Below are positions 31,206 to 42,127 of a stretch of DNA of 64,000 nt, in pieces. Source of the stretch: Epithemia pelagica (taxonomy: Eukaryota; Bacillariophyta; Bacillariophyceae; Surirellales; Surirellaceae). The stretch covers positions 744,001-808,000 of the forward strand of contig OX337229.1 of assembly GCA_946965045.2 (NCBI GenBank), written 5' to 3'. The stretch's first letter is position 1. Every line of letters starts with the position of its first letter. The notes beneath the pieces were generated by a model that was not told the DNA's origin, made no database searches, and saw only the letters and a program-made list of their open reading frames with translations. Position numbers and translations under genes: made by a program.

Positions 31206-31520
31206 ATGAGTCTTCATTCAAAGTCCTCCCATGAAGACAATGTGATTGCTGAAGAAATAGATGGAGAGGAGAACCCAGCAACCACAAAATTTGTCTCGAC
31301 AGAGTCGGTGCACCAATTTTACACGGAGAAAGTCAACCTTCTCCAGGACAAGAGGCGTCTCCAACAGCATACGAATCCCTTTGCCACACCAATTTCTGTT
31401 GCTCCTCAAACCCGAAGAAATGTTGATTCATCCCATTCAAGCAGTAGTTCCACCACCATCCAGGCATCGTCACAAGATCATCTTTCACCGGATTTAGCCA
31501 AAAATGAGAGCTGCGGATAG
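31206..31520 (+). CDS. Small hypothetical protein inside the Harbinger-like element
   Basis: This 104-aa frame has a true ATG at 31206 (CACAATGAG). The product is Ser/Gln-rich with a possible helix VHQFYTEKVNLLQDKRRLQQ and no known domain. It lies wholly between the inverted ends of the element and does not look like a transposase. It may be a captured host fragment or chance; there are no supporting homologues I can recall. Confidence 0.35.
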   Translation: MSLHSKSSHEDNVIAEEIDGEENPATTKFVSTESVHQFYTEKVNLLQDKRRLQQHTNPFATPISVAPQTRRNVDSSHSSSSSTTIQASSQDHLSPDLAKNESCG

Positions 31521-31631
31521 TACAATACTCTTTTCATGTGATGTTCGAGAGTGCATTGTTCTTGTCAAATTCGTTTGGTTATTGGTGATGTTGGAGGCAG
31601 TTGTATGAGATGAGGAAAGGGGAAAGTAGGT

Positions 31632-31799
31632 GTAATTGGAAAGGGCGGTAAAGATCTAGGTGACAAAGGAGGAGTAATTGGAAAGGGTGGTAAAGATCTA
31701 GGTGACAAAGCAGGTGTAATTGGAAAGGGCGGTAAAGATCTAGGTGACAAAGGAGGAGTAATTGGAAAGGGTGGTAAAGATCTAGGTGACAAAGTAGGT
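31632..31799. repeat. Four tandem copies of a 42-bp unit
   Basis: The unit begins GTAATTGGAAAGGG and contains AAAGATCTAGGTGACAAAG. The four copies differ at a few alternating positions (GGGCGG or GGGTGG, then AGGAGGA or AGCAGGT), which suggests duplication of an 84-bp pair. Read on the minus strand it keeps a 14-residue SPRSLPPFPIT frame, simply because 42 is a multiple of 3. Confidence 0.93.
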
Positions 31800-32804
31800 A
31801 CGTGAAACCTAGTGGAAACTCGAAACTCGAAACTAATCTTTTACCACCGTGAGACATCCTAGGTTAAGAATTCGAGGCCCGTAGAAGACCCCACCTCGAA
31901 ACTCGAATCTTGATTTTTGCCTCGAATTTTTTTTACGACCCCGATGCGCCTAAGATGGAAGAGAGGACAGAACTGCTATTCTGATAAGGACAAGTTTCCC
32001 ACTCGCCCTTCCCTGCCACTTTTCTTTGCTCCATCTGAGGAATCACTGCGACTGGAATCATTGCGACTCTTCTCCGTAGTCTTAATGCTTGATTCAGTAA
32101 AAGCCCTTTTATTTGATACTCTCTTGTCTCTACATCAAATTCCTATTCTTATTCAATCATAGGGTCAATTTCAATAGGGCTGGCGATTACTTGCTTTTAT
32201 TGCGTTCGTCTTCGTTCTATTCCTTCCAGGACATGTCCTTGGCGGGGAAGATAAACTAAGCGAAAGAAAAGAGTCCATCTTATCAAGCAGTTCATCGAAG
32301 GAGATTTTAGGGACAAAGAGAAGCATATAAAAAGGGTTGACAATAAGAATCTCATGGTTTGTGGTTAGCCATGTAAAACTTTGATTGGAAGTCGTCAATT
32401 CGAATGGTAGAAAAGGTAAGGCCCAATGGCCCCTATGAAAAGCAAATAGTGAAATATCCTACCAATCCTACAGAAGATAAGAGGCAAAGGAACAATTAAC
32501 AATGAAAGGTAAGACGCGCTCCTTCGACAACGATTCGTCCGGAGTTCATGCCCCTTGGTCATCATGGTCCGTGTTTTCATCGACCCTCCAAATTTTGCTC
32601 TCACGGTTTTTATGAGACGCTGTCGCTCGCGAGCGTCTGGAATTTGAATCGTGTTGATCAGAGGACGCCCGCCAACCTTCAACTGTCACTTTCACGCCGG
32701 CCATTCTACATGACGTTTTTGCTTTTGGGAGATTTTGTGGGGGAGAAGGACAGATCTTTCGTGAGCGACTGGCAGACGATTAATAGGTGGCCACCGATAC
32801 AGAG

Positions 32805-33306
32805 CCTTACGAGCTAGTATGAAAGAATAAGACACGAGAAAGACATGTCCCAATGACCACAACAAGTGGTACGTTAACGACCGACCAATTTTCCTTGCTA
32901 CTTGCTACCCATCATCGACAAAAGGAGAATAGACCTACTAGGAGTAGGAGTAATTTTTTTGCTTCCGACCAGCTGACTGGGAACAACTTTTAGGAGTATA
33001 GATTTTCCGTATTGCCGTCGTTGTCGAAGCACATCAGCTACCTAACAATGGACGAAGGAAGAGGGGGATGACATCTCATTCATCGAGCGCCACACCGTAA
33101 TCCTGTGTTTATTGACATGGTGACCTGTCCCTCGATCTTCCTCTCCGCCTCACCTGACATAGGTAACCGTCAAGACAAGTGATGCTGATAGGGAGAAGGT
33201 AGCCTGATTTCGCACGCTCGACTATGAATCAATTCAAAGCGCTCGGACTTGAAGTGAGGAAAGAAGACTCCCACTATAGCGGAGAGAATGGTGTAGCAAT
33301 GCATTT
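32805..33306. other. Intergenic region, no gene seen
   Basis: This is the spacer between the repeat nest and the stop codon of the PP4 regulatory subunit gene. The open frame running from 33224 into the gene is antisense to it and is not called. Confidence 0.6.
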
Positions 33307-36300
33307 TCAACCCGAACCATCTACCTGCTCCTGTGGTTTCGATCCAGCAACTACGCCCTGTTTCGTTTCCAGTTCATTTGCTCTCGGTTTCAGGTTCTCT
33401 TCTTTTGGTGGCAATTTATCCTTGACAGACGCACTCATTTCTCCTCCAACAGTCTTTTGTTCATTCGCTTCGGTCAGTGGAGAAGGAGCAGCTGCCAATT
33501 TGTCATCCAAATGGTTTAATGCTTGGGCCAAGGAAAACATTCTTTGGGTTCGGTGTAAATCCGCGATTCCTTCACCCGCCGTGGTACTTTCGGATGCATC
33601 GACTTCGTCTACCTTCATTGGGACGGCAAGAGGTCCATTGGATACTGGTCCGGTGGTTGCAATAGGCATGGCACTGGGGCTTTCTGTTACAGAGTTGTTG
33701 GACTCAAAGTACGACTCCTCTTCGTCTGCTTCTTGGAATTTTCGCTGGTCTTCAAGAGCTTTTCCGCTAAGAACTCGGTGAACAGTGTGATGAGACACTG
33801 TGCCAGTGGCGTTGAAGTATCGTGATCCTCCTGGAGAAATGGTTCCACCATGAATTCCAGTTGCGGAATGTTGCACAGGCTGCATACTCTTACGATTGGC
33901 CTCGTATGCTTCCCTAAGAACTGTCAAGGTTGAAACGTAGGGACTTGAGACATCTTCGAGCGATGTTACACCTTTTTCGGATTGATCGATCGGTGACAAA
34001 TGCTTCGTCACGATATATTCAATCAGGGACTTGATGTTCTCGTTGTGAATATAGTCACACATTTCCACAATTGATGAAGAAACGAGATTATCACCAACTG
34101 GATTTTCGCGGAGAGCATCAAACACTTGGGCGAACAAATCGTGTTGGATAATGTGCCTGTGATAAAACTCATCGTGAACCGACAAAATGGATCTGAGAAA
34201 TCGAAGGGCAGCAAGTTTGAGGCTGCGATCCCCTGACAGCTCATGTGAGCGACCAGGGCGTAGCAACGAAAGAACATTTCCCAGTACTCGAGACTTCAAC
34301 AGAAAGAACTTCATTCGATACAAATGAGCTCGCACACAAAAGCTGAGAAGTTCTATCGCAAACGAGCTGCGAATTGCGTTGAAGGGAACGGTCTGGAGAA
34401 ATCTATCATTCAATGACGCTCCATTCCTCCAGCTTGACTGTATTGCCCGCATCGTCTCTGATTCTGATGGATTCTTCAAAACAAACTCTGGCACAGTTCG
34501 AACCGAGTGCAATAAGGTGAACTGAAATGGGGCAACCAGCCATTCCATGTAATGCTCATAGAAGAGGGAGAAAAACTGTTTTTGGTCATTCGAGGCTGCA
34601 GCTGCCTGGGCAGATTGTGACGGTTGGTCATGGAGAGGCCCACTAAGTTGACCGAGTGCCATTCCTTCGCCTTCGTCTTTTAACGCAATAGATCCAGTGT
34701 CCCCGATAATATCAGTATCAAGAATTATCCTCACAATTTCCGTAGCCTGTAAAAGGATCCCAGCATCTACAGTGACATTCAGGAGAAAAACCAACGCTGC
34801 CATCAGATCATGTTGTGGGGGTATATGAATCACTTGCTTTTTCTCGTTTGCGTCTGGTCGTCCTGCAATCCAATTGGCGCTTCCATTTGCCATGTCAGAT
34901 TGCTTTTCTTTCCTTGAGGCATGATAGTCAATACAATGCCTACGAATAAACGAAGGATCTTGCATGGCAATTCCTGAAATAATCTCCAAAACGGAGCCTT
35001 TTTCACTCGCATCCATATTAGGGTCGGCAAGCGCATCACCGAGCAACGACAGCAAACTAACTGGAGTTGTAGGATTGTGCACTTCCCCCTGTGCACCAGT
35101 CTGCTCCGATTTGATAGTACTCGCGACACTTCCCGCTTCCGCCATTTGGCTCGTTTGTGAAACAGCATCTGAGAAATCTTCGACCAAATCCACGTCTACA
35201 GTGCTAATCACGGAAAAGAAGTCATCTTTGTCATTCTGTTGCAGAGAAAGTCGAACCATGTTGAACAGTTCCCGTAAAAAGCTAAGACAGCCTCTTCTAC
35301 GCAGTTTTCGAGAGGCTAACGAGCTATCTTGTGGTGCAAGATACTGTTTCCAATTTGAACCCTCCATTGTGTTGTGATCCAAAACCGTGGACGGATCCTT
35401 GGCCCCCGAAAGTAAATCGTCATGACTCTCCGCTGAGGACAATGACCCTGAGGGATGATCCAATTCCATCCACTCCATTACACGAATGGCGTGTAGCTCC
35501 ATACCAAGCATCCGTATGACTCGAATCAAATAGCTTTCTGTCAAGGCAACTTCTTCGCCATTTGGTGACATGGTAACTCCCTTGACAACATCGGCATGAG
35601 AAAATGTTTGCAGAGAGCTCAGTGTGCTCAAGGATGACTCATCCATGGTTGGTCTCAGCAGTGTATCGCGCATAAAATTGACACGAAACGAACGATGAAT
35701 CGCCCCCACCAGCTCTGTATTTTCCATAGCAACCACTGTGCGAAACTTGACTCGTTCTCGTAAGAACCATCTATGGTTCGCTTTCTCTCTCAAGTCCGGA
35801 TCGTACTCAAGGCAGCTACATACTTGCTCAAACAACTCTGCCACGGCCACAACCAACTCTAATATCGCTGGTTCATTCAAAAGCAGAATGGTCTTGACAC
35901 AGGCGGCCAGTGTGGCCAGTTTTCCATAATCATTGCGCTCCTCGGCTTCTGGAAACAAGGACAAGAGCGCCCGAAGATAAGCACATTCATCTTTGGCAAT
36001 GACATTGGCCATGGCTTCCCGTTGTTGCACATTGTGAATAGCGGCGATTGTGTCGCCAATTTGCTCAATGTTTGCGAGACTGGGTGGATCGGGCAAATGA
36101 ACGGGTGATTCGAGCATGTATTCACCACCTCCAGGACTGCCATCATCCAGCATGGATGCATTCCCAATGCCAGCACCTCCCCAGCCACCAAGGTCGGGTT
36201 GCTGAAGATGATGATGATCCATGGTTGCCGTATTGCCATTGATTCCGCCCACTTGCTGTTGCATATGAACATGATGTTGCGCGGCAATGGCTGCTGCCAT

Positions 36301-37827
36301 GCGTTGGACCGAATCGTCATTGGGCAAACTTCGCAATAATTCGGCAGCCCGACTTTGCACCTGGGTGATTTGACGCCAAATATCCAAACATCCCGCATTG
36401 TCCTGAAAGGACAAGGCCAAATCGACGCCCCCACCTCCAGGACCATGAATATGATTGTTTCCATTGGCACCACCCTCTCTCTCGTGTTCATCGTTACTAT
36501 CACTCTCCAGTTGCCGATTCTGTGTCTGTCCGTAAAAGGGTTCGCACCATGTGATAATGTTGTCACCCTGACGCTGATAAGGATCTCGTAACAAGATTCG
36601 TGTCCTCAACAATACCCTTGATTGTCGATTGGCTTTGGTCAGTTCTGCTTGAACACACAAGGTAGCTTCCCCCGTTTCTTGAAAGAGCCACTGATCAGTC
36701 GTTTGGTGCGGTTCCGGTCGAATACTATGGGGGTGAAAATTGTGAGAAGAATGGCTCGTGTGCCCATCACCACTCGTAGTATTGTTGTTGGAATTGCTGG
36801 CATCCGGATTGTCCGATTCGGAAGCAGTGGTGGGTGAGGCTCGCGAAGGATGTGTATGTGTATGATACAAGCACAGGATACGACCCGTTCCACAATCATC
36901 CCACGAACCATCTAAATTTAAGCGATAGAGTTTGACTCGCCATCCATCGGGTTGTTCACTTGGTGTCGGACCTGGTCTATGGTGATGATGATGTATGTGC
37001 GAATGCGGTTGTAGTGCATTTTCACTCCCTTCCGAGGGTTGCACAGTGGCATGAGTGTTGTCGTTGCTGCTGCTGTTGTCGTCATGGTTGTTCCCACCTG
37101 GTTCCTGACTACCAGGGGATGCTTCACTCTCGGTCTCTGTCATGTTCGATGTGTTGTGAGTTTCCATCGTTGGCGTGGAAGGCACTGCGGAGGATGCTGT
37201 GGGTTCCTCTGGTTCAATTACAGGACTTGACGATTTTATGCCTTGAGTATCCTCGGCTTTGTTTGCATCCACAAGAGGATTGATTGTGTGATGGGTGTCG
37301 TCGATGTTCAAAGACGCTGGTTTTCCTTGTCCGGCTTGGTGATCCATCACTCGTTGTTGTTGTTGTTCGTTGAGTACTTGATCAATCTGTTTTGTTTTCT
37401 TTGTTTCCGAAGAATCAGAATCTTCATCCATACTGCTGTCGCTGCCTCCATCCAATACATTGGCATTTGTAGGACCCGTCATGCCGGAGGGACGATGCTT
37501 GCGCTTTCGTGGTTTACGATGGCTATTGTTGATGTTGATGCTGTTGCCTGCAGTACCTGCCGTAGTACCCAATTTCATTCGAATCGGTGCATGAGATGCC
37601 ATTGTTGTGGGAGTTGGTACAGAGGCTGTCGGAGCCAAGGAAGTGGACAACAAGGCATTTGCCATGGCTGTGACACCACTGCTGTTTGTCTGTTCGCTTT
37701 TGATCGAATCCGCATCCTCTTCCTGCTTATTGGTATCGTCGCTGCGATTGTTCCCCAATGCCGTCGTGGGTGCGAGTTTTCCCGGTTCGTCCTCCATGTT
37801 TTCGGTCGTTTGCCTGTCATCCCCCAT
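33307..37827 (-). CDS. PPP4R3: Protein phosphatase 4 regulatory subunit 3 (SMEK/PSY2)
   Basis: ATG 37827 ([14 protein letters not shown]) is the first in-frame ATG; the product is 1,506 aa, longer than the usual 800-1,000 because of disordered inserts. Residues 1-285 are low-complexity. A PH/EVH1-like domain starts near 290 ([21 protein letters not shown]) and is interrupted by Ser/Asn/His inserts before [16 protein letters not shown]. The SMEK armadillo region starts near 585 ([20 protein letters not shown]), with [15 protein letters not shown] and [17 protein letters not shown], and ends in a disordered tail. The protein guides the PP4 catalytic subunit to FxxP-type substrates in DNA repair and cell-cycle control, in nucleus and cytosol. 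No intron is needed. It is divergent from the CSP41-like gene. Confidence 0.93.
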   Translation of the reverse strand: MGDDRQTTENMEDEPGKLAPTTALGNNRSDDTNKQEEDADSIKSEQTNSSGVTAMANALLSTSLAPTASVPTPTTMASHAPIRMKLGTTAGTAGNSININNSHRKPRKRKHRPSGMTGPTNANVLDGGSDSSMDEDSDSSETKKTKQIDQVLNEQQQQRVMDHQAGQGKPASLNIDDTHHTINPLVDANKAEDTQGIKSSSPVIEPEEPTASSAVPSTPTMETHNTSNMTETESEASPGSQEPGGNNHDDNSSSNDNTHATVQPSEGSENALQPHSHIHHHHHRPGPTPSEQPDGWRVKLYRLNLDGSWDDCGTGRILCLYHTHTHPSRASPTTASESDNPDASNSNNNTTSGDGHTSHSSHNFHPHSIRPEPHQTTDQWLFQETGEATLCVQAELTKANRQSRVLLRTRILLRDPYQRQGDNIITWCEPFYGQTQNRQLESDSNDEHEREGGANGNNHIHGPGGGGVDLALSFQDNAGCLDIWRQITQVQSRAAELLRSLPNDDSVQRMAAAIAAQHHVHMQQQVGGINGNTATMDHHHLQQPDLGGWGGAGIGNASMLDDGSPGGGEYMLESPVHLPDPPSLANIEQIGDTIAAIHNVQQREAMANVIAKDECAYLRALLSLFPEAEERNDYGKLATLAACVKTILLLNEPAILELVVAVAELFEQVCSCLEYDPDLREKANHRWFLRERVKFRTVVAMENTELVGAIHRSFRVNFMRDTLLRPTMDESSLSTLSSLQTFSHADVVKGVTMSPNGEEVALTESYLIRVIRMLGMELHAIRVMEWMELDHPSGSLSSAESHDDLLSGAKDPSTVLDHNTMEGSNWKQYLAPQDSSLASRKLRRRGCLSFLRELFNMVRLSLQQNDKDDFFSVISTVDVDLVEDFSDAVSQTSQMAEAGSVASTIKSEQTGAQGEVHNPTTPVSLLSLLGDALADPNMDASEKGSVLEIISGIAMQDPSFIRRHCIDYHASRKEKQSDMANGSANWIAGRPDANEKKQVIHIPPQHDLMAALVFLLNVTVDAGILLQATEIVRIILDTDIIGDTGSIALKDEGEGMALGQLSGPLHDQPSQSAQAAAASNDQKQFFSLFYEHYMEWLVAPFQFTLLHSVRTVPEFVLKNPSESETMRAIQSSWRNGASLNDRFLQTVPFNAIRSSFAIELLSFCVRAHLYRMKFFLLKSRVLGNVLSLLRPGRSHELSGDRSLKLAALRFLRSILSVHDEFYHRHIIQHDLFAQVFDALRENPVGDNLVSSSIVEMCDYIHNENIKSLIEYIVTKHLSPIDQSEKGVTSLEDVSSPYVSTLTVLREAYEANRKSMQPVQHSATGIHGGTISPGGSRYFNATGTVSHHTVHRVLSGKALEDQRKFQEADEEESYFESNNSVTESPSAMPIATTGPVSNGPLAVPMKVDEVDASESTTAGEGIADLHRTQRMFSLAQALNHLDDKLAAAPSPLTEANEQKTVGGEMSASVKDKLPPKEENLKPRANELETKQGVVAGSKPQEQVDGSG

Positions 37828-38742
37828 CCAAACGTCCTTTTCTCCACTGCAAATTGTTTTTCTACTGGCGTGAATAAACCGGTTTTTGGTCCGATTCAAT
37901 GGGACGCAAAACAAGAAAGAAGGGATGTGTTTCACTTGGATTCCCCATTCCCTCGACAACTCAAAGCTGCCAGTACTCTCTTTCCAACCCTTTTGCAAAA
38001 ACCTGAAATGAAAATTGGTGGAACAAAGATTTCAATCACAACCGGTGAAACAAAGATCCAATCCAGTGAATCAAGGGGTGGTGTTCAATCGGCAATCGTG
38101 CAACCAGGAGAGTCAGGGGTTTTGCTGCCAATCCAACGTAGTTTGAAACCGATTCGGTTTGTTTGCTCCCTCAAGAGAGATCTTTCCGCAAGCGAATAGG
38201 TTCTAGCCAAACAGACTCAAGCTCCAGTGTTTCTGTAGAACCTGATGGAATCGCGGCTAACTGCCTGCGAATTGAAACGCGCCCTCGTTCAATCAACAAT
38301 TTTATCAAAAGGATCCAACACCGTTGATAGCAGCTAACAGAGCTCTTGTTGTCGATTATGGTGGAGTGCTCTATAATAACAGAAAAGAAATGGCCTCTTG
38401 TCTGCTGCTCGGTACGAAATAAAAAAATTATTCTGTATGTTGCTGTTGTCACGTCGTCGTCCTCCTTGTCGCCATTTCCCGCGCGGTTCGTGCTCTATCT
38501 AAAAAAGTCGACTATGAACGAATCGAAGGAATCGGAGAAGCAAAGCGCAACGATGCGAGTGGTACGATTGGCTGGAAGGGATTGGCGAGTGGCGAGAGAC
38601 ACACGTCTTTCCTGGTCGCACCACATGCGTGAATATCCGCGACCTAAAAGCGATTCATACCCCATTTTGGAGAGTACGTCACACTTCGTTCCAACAAGCA
38701 CAGATACGAGAATCTTTTTGTCATTTTCCATTTCCTTGCTCC
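37828..38742. promoter_or_regulatory. Divergent promoter region between PP4R3 and CSP41-like genes
   Basis: The two genes start 0.9 kb apart and point away from each other, so both promoters lie here. I see no coding or repeat feature and cannot place promoter elements. Confidence 0.45.
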
Positions 38743-39792
38743 ATGACCATGATCCCTCGAACTTGCTCCATCACCGCCCTCTTACTCTGGTTTTCTTGCT
38801 GGAATGCGGCCAGTGCCTACAATGTGTTGATCATTGGTGGTACACGTTTTTCCGGCGCGTGGTTGTGGAAAGAATTGTTTTCTCGAGGACATGCCGTCAC
38901 AGTCTACAATCGCGGCAAGACACCGCCTTCACCCGTGGTGCGCGAGGGACCCTACGAATATCAAATGCGGGTGGCGTCTGCTCAATACTTGAAAGGAGAT
39001 CGCAAAGATCCCGAGCAACTTCGACAGCTCATTGATCCTTCCAAATACGATTATGTCTTTGATATGAACGCTCGAGAAGAATCCGACACCCGTCCCTTGG
39101 CCGAACTCTTTGTCGGATCCAACCTCAAACAATACGTCTTTATGAGCAGTGCGGGTGTCTATTTGATATCCGACGAGATGCCGCACATTGAAAGCGATCC
39201 GGTAGATCCCAAGTGTAGACACAAGGGCAAACTCGATTCGGAAAACTGTTTGCGATCTCTACCTGGACTCTCGTGGTGTTCCTTCCGACCCACCTACATT
39301 TGTGGACCTGGCAATTACAATCCGGTCGAACGATACTTTTTTGAACGCGTCGATAACAACCGTCCTCTCTGCATTCCAGGTCACGGACAGCATTTGACCG
39401 GTCTCGGACATGTGCAAGATTTGGCCGTGGCCATGGCCAATGTCATTGACCGCGAACAAATCACCAACGGCAAAGTGTACAATGTCCAAAACGTCCAGGC
39501 CATTTCGTTTGATGGCGTGGCCAGAACGGCCGCTAAGGTCATGGGCAAGTCGGACGTGGACATTGTCCATTACGATCCCAAGAGCTTGACCTTCCCTGAG
39601 GGCAAAAAAGCCTTTCCCATGCGGCCGCAACATTTCTTTACAGGAGTCCAACAAGCCATGGACGACTTGGAATGGAAACCTGTCTTTGATACGACTGAGA
39701 AAATTCTCAAGGATGCCTATGAAAATGACTTTGTTCATGTCAAGGCCGCTGGTGGCCTCAAGGGAGATTTTGCATGCGATGGTACGTACTGA
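38743..39792 (+). CDS. CSP41-like plastid NAD(P)-binding epimerase-family protein
   Basis: ATG 38743 (MTMIPRTCS) gives 349 aa; the frame upstream has no ATG. Residues 8-25 are a signal peptide and ASAYNV stands where diatom plastid proteins have ASAF, so it probably enters the complex plastid. The Rossmann motif GGTRFSG is at 32-38. FDMNARE, the YVFMSSAGVY segment, FRPTYICGPGNYNP and a late PMRPQHFFTG follow. These match the CSP41/RAP38 group, which in plants binds stem-loop RNA, stabilises plastid mRNA and associates with plastid ribosomes and RNA polymerase. The catalytic Tyr-x3-Lys of true epimerases is not obvious; HKGKLDSENCL stands in its region. Assignment to the CSP41 group is firm, the role in diatoms inferred. 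Confidence 0.88.
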   Translation: MTMIPRTCSITALLLWFSCWNAASAYNVLIIGGTRFSGAWLWKELFSRGHAVTVYNRGKTPPSPVVREGPYEYQMRVASAQYLKGDRKDPEQLRQLIDPSKYDYVFDMNAREESDTRPLAELFVGSNLKQYVFMSSAGVYLISDEMPHIESDPVDPKCRHKGKLDSENCLRSLPGLSWCSFRPTYICGPGNYNPVERYFFERVDNNRPLCIPGHGQHLTGLGHVQDLAVAMANVIDREQITNGKVYNVQNVQAISFDGVARTAAKVMGKSDVDIVHYDPKSLTFPEGKKAFPMRPQHFFTGVQQAMDDLEWKPVFDTTEKILKDAYENDFVHVKAAGGLKGDFACDGTY

Positions 39793-40534
39793 GCTTAGGC
39801 GGTGATCATGATGATAATGACGGTTTCGAGTGTGTGCGACAGGTTTGATTTCTCACTTTTTTTGGTTCGAATCGATACACTCTTCTATTCACTTGTGCCT
39901 ATTGCAGACGTTGTTCTTACGGCGAATCGAGCAGGGGCTCCCGCTTACTAATAAATTCCGTGCTTCTAATCCCTCTCCTATAGACGTTTCTCTCTCCTCT
40001 TCCTTTTCGAACGTTGCTTTTGTTTACAACATAGTCCCAGGGTCTCAGATTGTTTGCTACTCCTAAGAAGCGATCCTTTGAGTAAAACATAGGAGTAGCT
40101 CTAGAGTAGCTAGGTGAAGTATCTTGAATCATCTCAATACGAGAGCTCGTATCGACGGAAGTCTGAGGCTGACGTGGTGTATTCATCTTGGACATTGGAC
40201 AGCGACTTATCGATCGAGAATGACCATTATTATTATTTAACGATGGGTCATTCTCTATTCTCGTGGTCATTCCGTTCTCCACTTGCTGGTCGCTGGTCAC
40301 CGACCACCGACACGGACCGACGAGTTGTCAATCCCAACTCCCAACAAGTAAGGTCCCGCGAGCAGCATCCCTTATCCCTTTTCCGAAGAATAATCTCCAG
40401 CGATCTCTATGTAATATATATATTCATATAAAGTATGAATATGCGAATAAACTTCTAGGCGTATTGGGTGCTTCTCATATACCGTACTCGTAGATGATAT
40501 AGCATAAGTATTTTTTATTTTGCGATACGGGATA
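39793..40534. other. Intergenic region, no gene seen
   Basis: This is the 3' flank of the CSP41-like gene up to the MITE. It contains AT-rich tracts near 40410-40450 but no supported gene. Confidence 0.55.
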
Positions 40535-41791
40535 ATTCGCCATTAAATCCCCTCCATTTTGGTGAGGCGGCCAGACAAATCCCCAACCCTATCCTTTTTT
40601 CAATGTCGCCCGCCACTGCTCCAGTTAGCTCTAAGTATCTCTAATTGCCAACACCGTTACATCAAGGTTGGCTTGCGTCCAGTTGGTTTCTTGTTTAGGA
40701 CGAATCCTCACAAAATTGGGCAACCCTCTCGTTCGCGTCTCTCACAAAACCCAAAACCGAGGCACATGACATGAGGTATGAACCATGGACGAATCATGCT
40801 GGGCGGAATCGCTTCTAACTTCTCACTACTGCTGCTTAGTTCTAATCTTCTTCTCTCCTTTTCTTTCTTCTTACTCATCACTGCTGCAATCTTTCCTTTG
40901 GTTCATGCATAATCCTTTGGTTTTGTCTCATGTTGTACGCGTAGACTAGTCGGTATAAGCTGCTTGTGGTCAAGTGGAATATCTATCCCTTTCCCCTTGT
41001 TGCAATTCTTTTGTTGTTTGATTGTTGGCTGGTTGGTTACTTTTATGTCTTCTGTAGGATAGATCATTCTCAATCATTTCTCAACGACCAAACATGTTGT
41101 TGTTTTTGCTTCCACACCCTACTTTCCAATTATCAGCACCTACTCTAGATCTAGAGTCATACAGCGAATGATTCAATTCGTAGCTGTAGATGCGTGTAAG
41201 AGCTGCTCTGTCGTGTGTTCATGGTGGAACTGAGGGTCATTGACGTGCTCAAAACAGAAAACAGATGTACAACACGAATACAGAAGGCACTTAACTCTAT
41301 AGATGGCTAGCACATGAGTTCTATTTCTAGTGAATAAAGAAAAAAAGGTTTATAGTCTGTGGATGAATGCAATGAAAGTTATGGACTCATTTCGACAGAA
41401 ATGAACAATGGCAAGTAATTAGCTGCTGAGCCAGAGACACAGCAGATGAGCAGACGCTCGTCCAATGAGCAGAGCAAGCAAAAGAGACAAGTGTGAGTGA
41501 GCATGAGCAATGTAATTGTCATGGCAATCCGCAATGGATCAAGCTCACCTGGAATGCCATTAATATTAATCCGATGTGCTTTGGCAAGAGAAAAGGATTG
41601 TGTGCTTGTTGCTTGTCCGACATTATGAAACAACCAACCGTCATCCACGCAGGGCCGCTTGCAGGCAGCTGGAGTTGGAGAGCTGGCAAAGCCACCAATT
41701 TGAGAGCAAGCTCTTCCAAGCACGTGTCCAGGACACGCGACCGAATTTGGTCTGGCCGCCTCACCAAAATGGAGGGGATTTAATGGCGAAT
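40535..41791. mobile_element. Non-autonomous inverted-repeat element, 1.26 kb
   Basis: The ends are inverted copies about 45 bp long beginning ATTCGCCATTAAATCCCC and continuing through CCATTTTGGTGAGGCGGCC, nearly identical. ATA flanks both sides (40532-40534 and 41792-41794), a possible 3-bp duplication. The interior has no coding sequence I can support. The family is not assignable. Confidence 0.82.
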
Positions 41792-42127
41792 ATAGGAGTA
41801 ACTTATTGTAGAACGTTTTTCGTTCCATAGCAGTACAGAGCAACTCTGCCAACTCGAGACTCGAGAAGCGTCGAGACAAGAGCGACAACGGCGGCAGAAA
41901 CAACACCAAATCCTACATAACAGAAAAAGGTTGTTGATGGTGCTACTGACGATACCATTCCAAAGCACCACCCAGTAAGAGCTTTTCCAAGTAAGGCGGA
42001 GAAAAAACAACCGAGAACTGTGTCCATCTATCTGGTTGGTCAAAGGTTGCTGTGACAGCGCACCAAGTATCTGCAAGAGATCGGAACCCCACTAAAGATC
42101 AACACAAAGCACTTGACACGATTGGCC
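41792..42127. other. Upstream region of the ankyrin gene
   Basis: This is 0.34 kb between the MITE and the ankyrin gene start. No separate gene was seen. It must contain the gene's promoter, unless promoter function has been taken over by the element. Confidence 0.5.

Larger units (their letters stand above)
30917..31950. mobile_element. Harbinger-like non-autonomous element with TAA target duplication
   Basis: The inverted ends are about 55 bp and nearly identical, starting GGCGCATCGGGGTCG and continuing through an A-run and TTCGAGGC. TAA flanks both sides (30914-30916 and 31951-31953). A 3-bp TWA duplication and GG-start ends fit PIF/Harbinger. Inside are a hairpin (31008-31105), a 104-aa open frame and a 42-bp tandem repeat. 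It begins 7 bp after the Stowaway-like element ends. Confidence 0.8.
29096..32804. repeat. Outer inverted-repeat pair enclosing a nest of smaller elements
   Basis: 29096-29134 and 32766-32804 are inverted copies about 39 bp long. Both contain CCACCTATTAATCGTCTGCC, with four mismatches in the outer part. Between them lie at least three smaller inverted-repeat elements. I could not find a clear target duplication outside this pair, so it may be a decayed transposon that served as a landing site. Confidence 0.7.

Noticed and set aside
31565-31857. Minus-strand proline-rich repeat frames (SPRSLPPFPIT)
   Set aside because: The periodic frame is a by-product of a 42-bp tandem DNA repeat inside a MITE.
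33224-33781. 185-aa plus-strand open frame
   Set aside because: It is antisense to the disordered C-terminus of PP4R3 and is explained by that gene's codon bias.
37828-37998. Extended N-terminus of PP4R3
   Set aside because: The upstream frame begins with TTG and has no ATG before 37827.
41379-41909. 176-aa minus-strand open frame
   Set aside because: It overlaps the right end of the MITE, has mixed composition and no domain, and its codons do not resemble neighbouring genes.
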